A stretch of DNA of 64,000 nucleotides from Cellulomonas sp. KH9 (lineage in GTDB: Bacteria; Actinomycetota; Actinomycetes; Actinomycetales; Cellulomonadaceae), in contig NZ_FOSE01000004.1 in NCBI RefSeq assembly GCF_900114185.1, forward strand, positions 451,519 through 515,518. Reading direction: 5' to 3'. Shown in pieces: positions 61,723 to 64,000 of the stretch. Below the pieces are notes generated by a model, which did no database searches, was not told the DNA's origin, and saw nothing but the letters and a program-made list of their open reading frames with translations. Each line of letters begins with the position of its first letter. Position 1 is the first letter of the stretch. Made by a program: the position numbers and the translations under genes.

Positions 61723-62025
61723 GCCGTCGGCCGGCCCCCGGGCCACCGCGTCGCCACCCCTGTACCCGTCGCACCGCACGCCGTCGCCGCACCGTCACGG
61801 GGCGCGCGGCCCGTCCACACCCCGTCGTCCTCACCCGTCCGTCGAGACCTCCTCCCGTCCTCTCTGACGCCACTTCCCCGGCGCCAGAGGGTCGGTGGGG
61901 GATCTGGCCGGTCGGTGGAGGGATCGTCCGGCCATCTCCCTGTCCCACCAGCACCACCAGTCCCATCAGCACCACCAGTACCGGCAGTTACCGAGCAGCA
62001 GCACCGTCAGGAGCGAGGAGGGGCG
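61723..62025. other. Intergenic region mraZ-rsmH
   Basis: 303 bases. GTCGGTGGGGGATC (61891-61904) recurs as GTCGGTGGAGGGATC at 61911-61925, and an 18-base tandem pair lies at 61943-61978. No gene seen. It might hold a second promoter for rsmH. Confidence 0.5.
61943..61978. repeat. 18-base tandem duplication before rsmH
   Basis: Two adjacent 18-base units starting TCCCA with one difference: TCCCACCAGCACCACCAG (61943-61960) and TCCCATCAGCACCACCAG (61961-61978). Confidence 0.75.
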
Positions 62026-63030
62026 ATGAGCGAGCAGACCGGCGCGGGTGCGTCGTCGCGGCACACGCCCGTCCTCCTGCAGCGCTGCCTCGACCTGCTC
62101 GCCCCCGCCCTCGCGGCCCCGGGCGCCGTCATGGTCGACTCCACGCTCGGCATGGGCGGGCACACCGAGGGCGTGCTGCGCGCGTTCGAGCACGTCCGGG
62201 TCGTCGGCATCGACCGCGACCCGCAGGCGCTGGCGCTCGCGAGCGAGCGGCTCGCGCCGTTCGGTGAGCGCTTCACGCCGGTGCACGCCGTGTACGACGA
62301 GATCCGTGAGGTGCTCGACCGTCTCGGCATCGCCGAGGTGCAGGGCGTCCTCATGGACCTCGGCGTCTCCTCCTTGCAGCTCGACGAGGCGGAGCGCGGG
62401 TTCGCCTACGCGCAGGACGCCCCCCTCGACATGCGCATGGACCCGACCACGGGCCCGACCGCGGCCGACGTGCTCAACACGTACGACGAGCGGGACATCG
62501 CGCGCGTCCTGCGGGTGTACGGCGAGGAGCGGTTCGCGGCCCGCATCGCGCGCGGCGTCGTGCGGCGTCGTGCGCAGGCCCCCCTGACGCGGACGTCCGA
62601 GCTCGTCGACATCGTGCGCGCCGGCGTGCCGGCCGCGACCCGCCGCACCGGCGGCCACCCGGCCAAGCGCACGTTCCAGGCGCTGCGGATCGAGGTCAAC
62701 GGCGAGCTCGCCGCCCTGGAGCGCGCGGTGCCGGCGTCGGTCGAGGCGCTCGCGGTCGGTGGCCGGATCGTCGTGGAGTCGTACCAGTCCCTCGAGGACC
62801 GGATCGTCAAGCGCGCGCTCGCGGTGGGCGCCACGTCGAGCGCCCCGCCCGACCTGCCGGTCGAGCCCGCGACGCACGCGCCCTACCTGCGCCTGCTGAC
62901 CCGGGGAGCCGAGGAGGCGGACGCTGACGAGCTCGCCCGCAACCCCCGCTCCCAGTCCGTCCGCCTGCGCGCCGCCGAGCGCCTGCGCCCCACCCCCGAC
63001 CACCTGCGCACCCCGAGGAGAGCCGCATGA
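62026..63030 (+). CDS. rsmH: 16S rRNA cytosine-1402 N4-methyltransferase
   Basis: Methylates C1402 in the ribosomal P site (334 residues). [13 protein letters not shown], motif [14 protein letters not shown] near residue 38, [30 protein letters not shown] and the C-terminal [11 protein letters not shown] are all conserved. ATG 62026 follows GAGGAGGGG. The frame continues upstream but with Pro/Ala-rich low-complexity sequence. Overlaps ftsL (ATGA). Confidence 0.95.
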   Translation: MSEQTGAGASSRHTPVLLQRCLDLLAPALAAPGAVMVDSTLGMGGHTEGVLRAFEHVRVVGIDRDPQALALASERLAPFGERFTPVHAVYDEIREVLDRLGIAEVQGVLMDLGVSSLQLDEAERGFAYAQDAPLDMRMDPTTGPTAADVLNTYDERDIARVLRVYGEERFAARIARGVVRRRAQAPLTRTSELVDIVRAGVPAATRRTGGHPAKRTFQALRIEVNGELAALERAVPASVEALAVGGRIVVESYQSLEDRIVKRALAVGATSSAPPDLPVEPATHAPYLRLLTRGAEEADADELARNPRSQSVRLRAAERLRPTPDHLRTPRRAA

Positions 63031-63446
63031 GCGCCCAGCCCCTGGCCGCCGCCCGCACCGGTGCCGCGCGTGCGTACCCGCAGCCCGCTCGCCCCGCGGC
63101 CGCGCCGCCGCCGCGCCTGCGGGTCGTCCGGGCACCGGCCCAGGCCCGCTCGCGCGTGCCCTTCGTCCTCGCGTGCATGGCTGTGCTCGGCGGTGCCCTG
63201 CTCGCGGCGCTGCTGCTGAACACGCAGATGGCGTCGCTGGCGTTCGAGCGCTACGAGCTGTCGAACGAGCTCGGGCGGCTGCGGCAGGACCGCATGGACC
63301 TCGTCGCCCAGCTCGACGCGCGGTCGTCGCCGACGCAGCTGGCCGAGGCCGCACGGGCCCGCGGCATGGTGGAGGCGAACGGCACCGGTTGGCTGCGGCT
63401 CGCGGACGGCAGCGTCCAGGGGGCCCCGGCACCCGCCGACGGATGA
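63027..63446 (+). CDS. ftsL: Cell-division protein FtsL-like
   Basis: Bitopic septal protein of 139 residues. A Pro/Ala-rich cytoplasmic N-terminus of about 45 residues, one membrane helix (about 47-66, [19 protein letters not shown]) and an external coiled coil ([25 protein letters not shown]) followed by [15 protein letters not shown]. Size, topology and place between rsmH and ftsI identify it despite low sequence conservation of the family. Both ends overlap neighbours by four bases. Confidence 0.85.
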   Translation: MSAQPLAAARTGAARAYPQPARPAAAPPPRLRVVRAPAQARSRVPFVLACMAVLGGALLAALLLNTQMASLAFERYELSNELGRLRQDRMDLVAQLDARSSPTQLAEAARARGMVEANGTGWLRLADGSVQGAPAPADG

Positions 63447-64000
63447 GCCCGCGCGCGACCGGCCCGGCGACCCCGGGCGTCCGGCCCGTACGGCGGCAGC
63501 CGGCCGTGCGGGTCGACCCGCGCGTCGCGACCGCCCGTCCGGGGACCCGTGGCACGGTGGGCCGCGTGGACGAGCGTGCCGGCACGGTGCCGCGCCGACG
63601 GCCCGGCCAGGAGCCGACCGCCCGGCGCGCGGCGACGCCCGCACGCCCGACCGCGGCCGTCCCGCCCGCGCGCGGCGGCGGTGGCCGCCCGCCCGTGCGG
63701 GGTGGTGGCCGCCCGCCGGCGCCGCCGGTGCCGCCGACCGTCGTGGCCTCGCGCCCGCGGATGCTGACGCTGGTCGTCGTGCTCGGGCTCGTCCTGGTGA
63801 CGTTCGCCGGCCGGCTGGTCCACGTGCAGGTCGTGGCCGGACCCGAGCTGGCGCAGGAGGCGCGCGAGAACCGGATGACGACCGCCTCGGTCATCGGTGC
63901 CCGCGGGGAGGTCACCGACACCAACGGCGTCGTGCTGGCGACGTCCGTCGAGCGGTACGACATCTCCGTCAACCAGCAGCGGATCGCGCGCTACCAGGCG
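63443..64000 (+). CDS. ftsI: Penicillin-binding protein 2/FtsI, N-terminal part (cut by window end)
   Basis: The first 186 residues of the septal transpeptidase. A long disordered Arg/Pro/Gly-rich cytoplasmic region (about 1-108) leads to a membrane helix (about 111-128, LTLVVVLGLVLVTFAGRLV) and the start of the external dimerisation domain with RGEVTDTNGVVLATSVERYDISV. The transpeptidase domain lies beyond the window. Start ATG 63443 overlaps ftsL (ATGA). The frame is open to the last base. Confidence 0.9.
   Translation, partial: MSPRATGPATPGVRPVRRQPAVRVDPRVATARPGTRGTVGRVDERAGTVPRRRPGQEPTARRAATPARPTAAVPPARGGGGRPPVRGGGRPPAPPVPPTVVASRPRMLTLVVVLGLVLVTFAGRLVHVQVVAGPELAQEARENRMTTASVIGARGEVTDTNGVVLATSVERYDISVNQQRIARYQA

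Noticed and set aside
1..64000. tRNA, rRNA, CRISPR array, insertion sequence or prophage
   Set aside because: No cloverleaf with CCA-type end, no regularly spaced identical repeats, no transposase or integrase motif, and no stretch of deviating base composition was seen.

Overview
The window is a 64 kb piece of a very GC-rich (about 75%) chromosome with the gene content and order of an actinobacterium. GTG starts are common, ATGA/GTGA overlaps link neighbouring genes, LexA boxes have the GAAC-N4-GTTC form, and there is a GluABCD-type glutamate transporter. The recA-recX, miaB-miaA-dapF-hflX and lexA-LysM-nrdR series runs much as in mycobacteria and other Actinobacteria, and a dcw cluster begins at the right end. 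A Cellulomonas-like member of the Micrococcales is my inference; no rRNA or species marker is present. I see no insertion sequence, prophage, CRISPR array, tRNA or other sign of recent transfer. This is core chromosome.

Layout. 1-8.6 kb: a small membrane protein with a damaged-looking frame, ftsK, a PAS-GGDEF-EAL protein, a CapA-like protein (reverse), pgsA, a CinA-like deamidase and clgR. 8.6-17.8 kb: the nei-lhr repair operon (reverse), then a DUF3046 protein, a membrane-anchored alkaline-phosphatase-superfamily protein and an MBL-fold hydrolase. 17.8-23.8 kb: recA-recX, a helix-hairpin-helix SNF2 helicase and ribonuclease Y. 23.9-27.3 kb: the glutamate ABC transporter (reverse). 27.4-41.9 kb: miaB, an AspT-type antiporter, two YbjN-like paralogues, a dioxygenase-fold protein, miaA, dapF, a thioredoxin-like protein, an MFS exporter, a methyltransferase, hflX, dinG and lactate dehydrogenase. 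42-46.3 kb: lexA, a divergent LysM protein, nrdR, a DUF5302 protein and serA. 46.4-53.7 kb: a HelD-like helicase, a three-gene signalling cassette (receiver-PP2C, histidine kinase, receiver), a PAC2 protein and a cold-shock protein. 53.7-60.8 kb: a spermidine-synthase-like protein, an SOS-controlled HEPN protein, a DUF3040 protein and a moxR-DUF58-transglutaminase operon. 61-64 kb: mraZ-rsmH-ftsL-ftsI, the last cut by the window end.

The most coherent signal is a DNA-damage circuit written in the promoters. LexA boxes lie at recA, lexA, the LysM gene and the HEPN gene. A second motif, TGTCRGTG-N8-TANNNT (the published PafBC/RecA-NDp promoter form), lies at recA, in the leaderless promoter of lhr-nei (with a weaker -10), and as a near match at the LysM gene. 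The HEPN gene is the least characterised member: an 18-bp palindromic LexA box fills the spacer of an otherwise good promoter.

A second pattern is leaderless expression. At thirteen genes a TANNNT-like -10 hexamer ends exactly 6 or 7 bases before the start codon and there is no Shine-Dalgarno sequence, whereas other genes here have clear GGAGG-type sites. Several starts below were chosen on this basis. Strong bidirectional hairpin terminators separate several convergent pairs. All functions are assigned from motifs and family knowledge; no database search was run.
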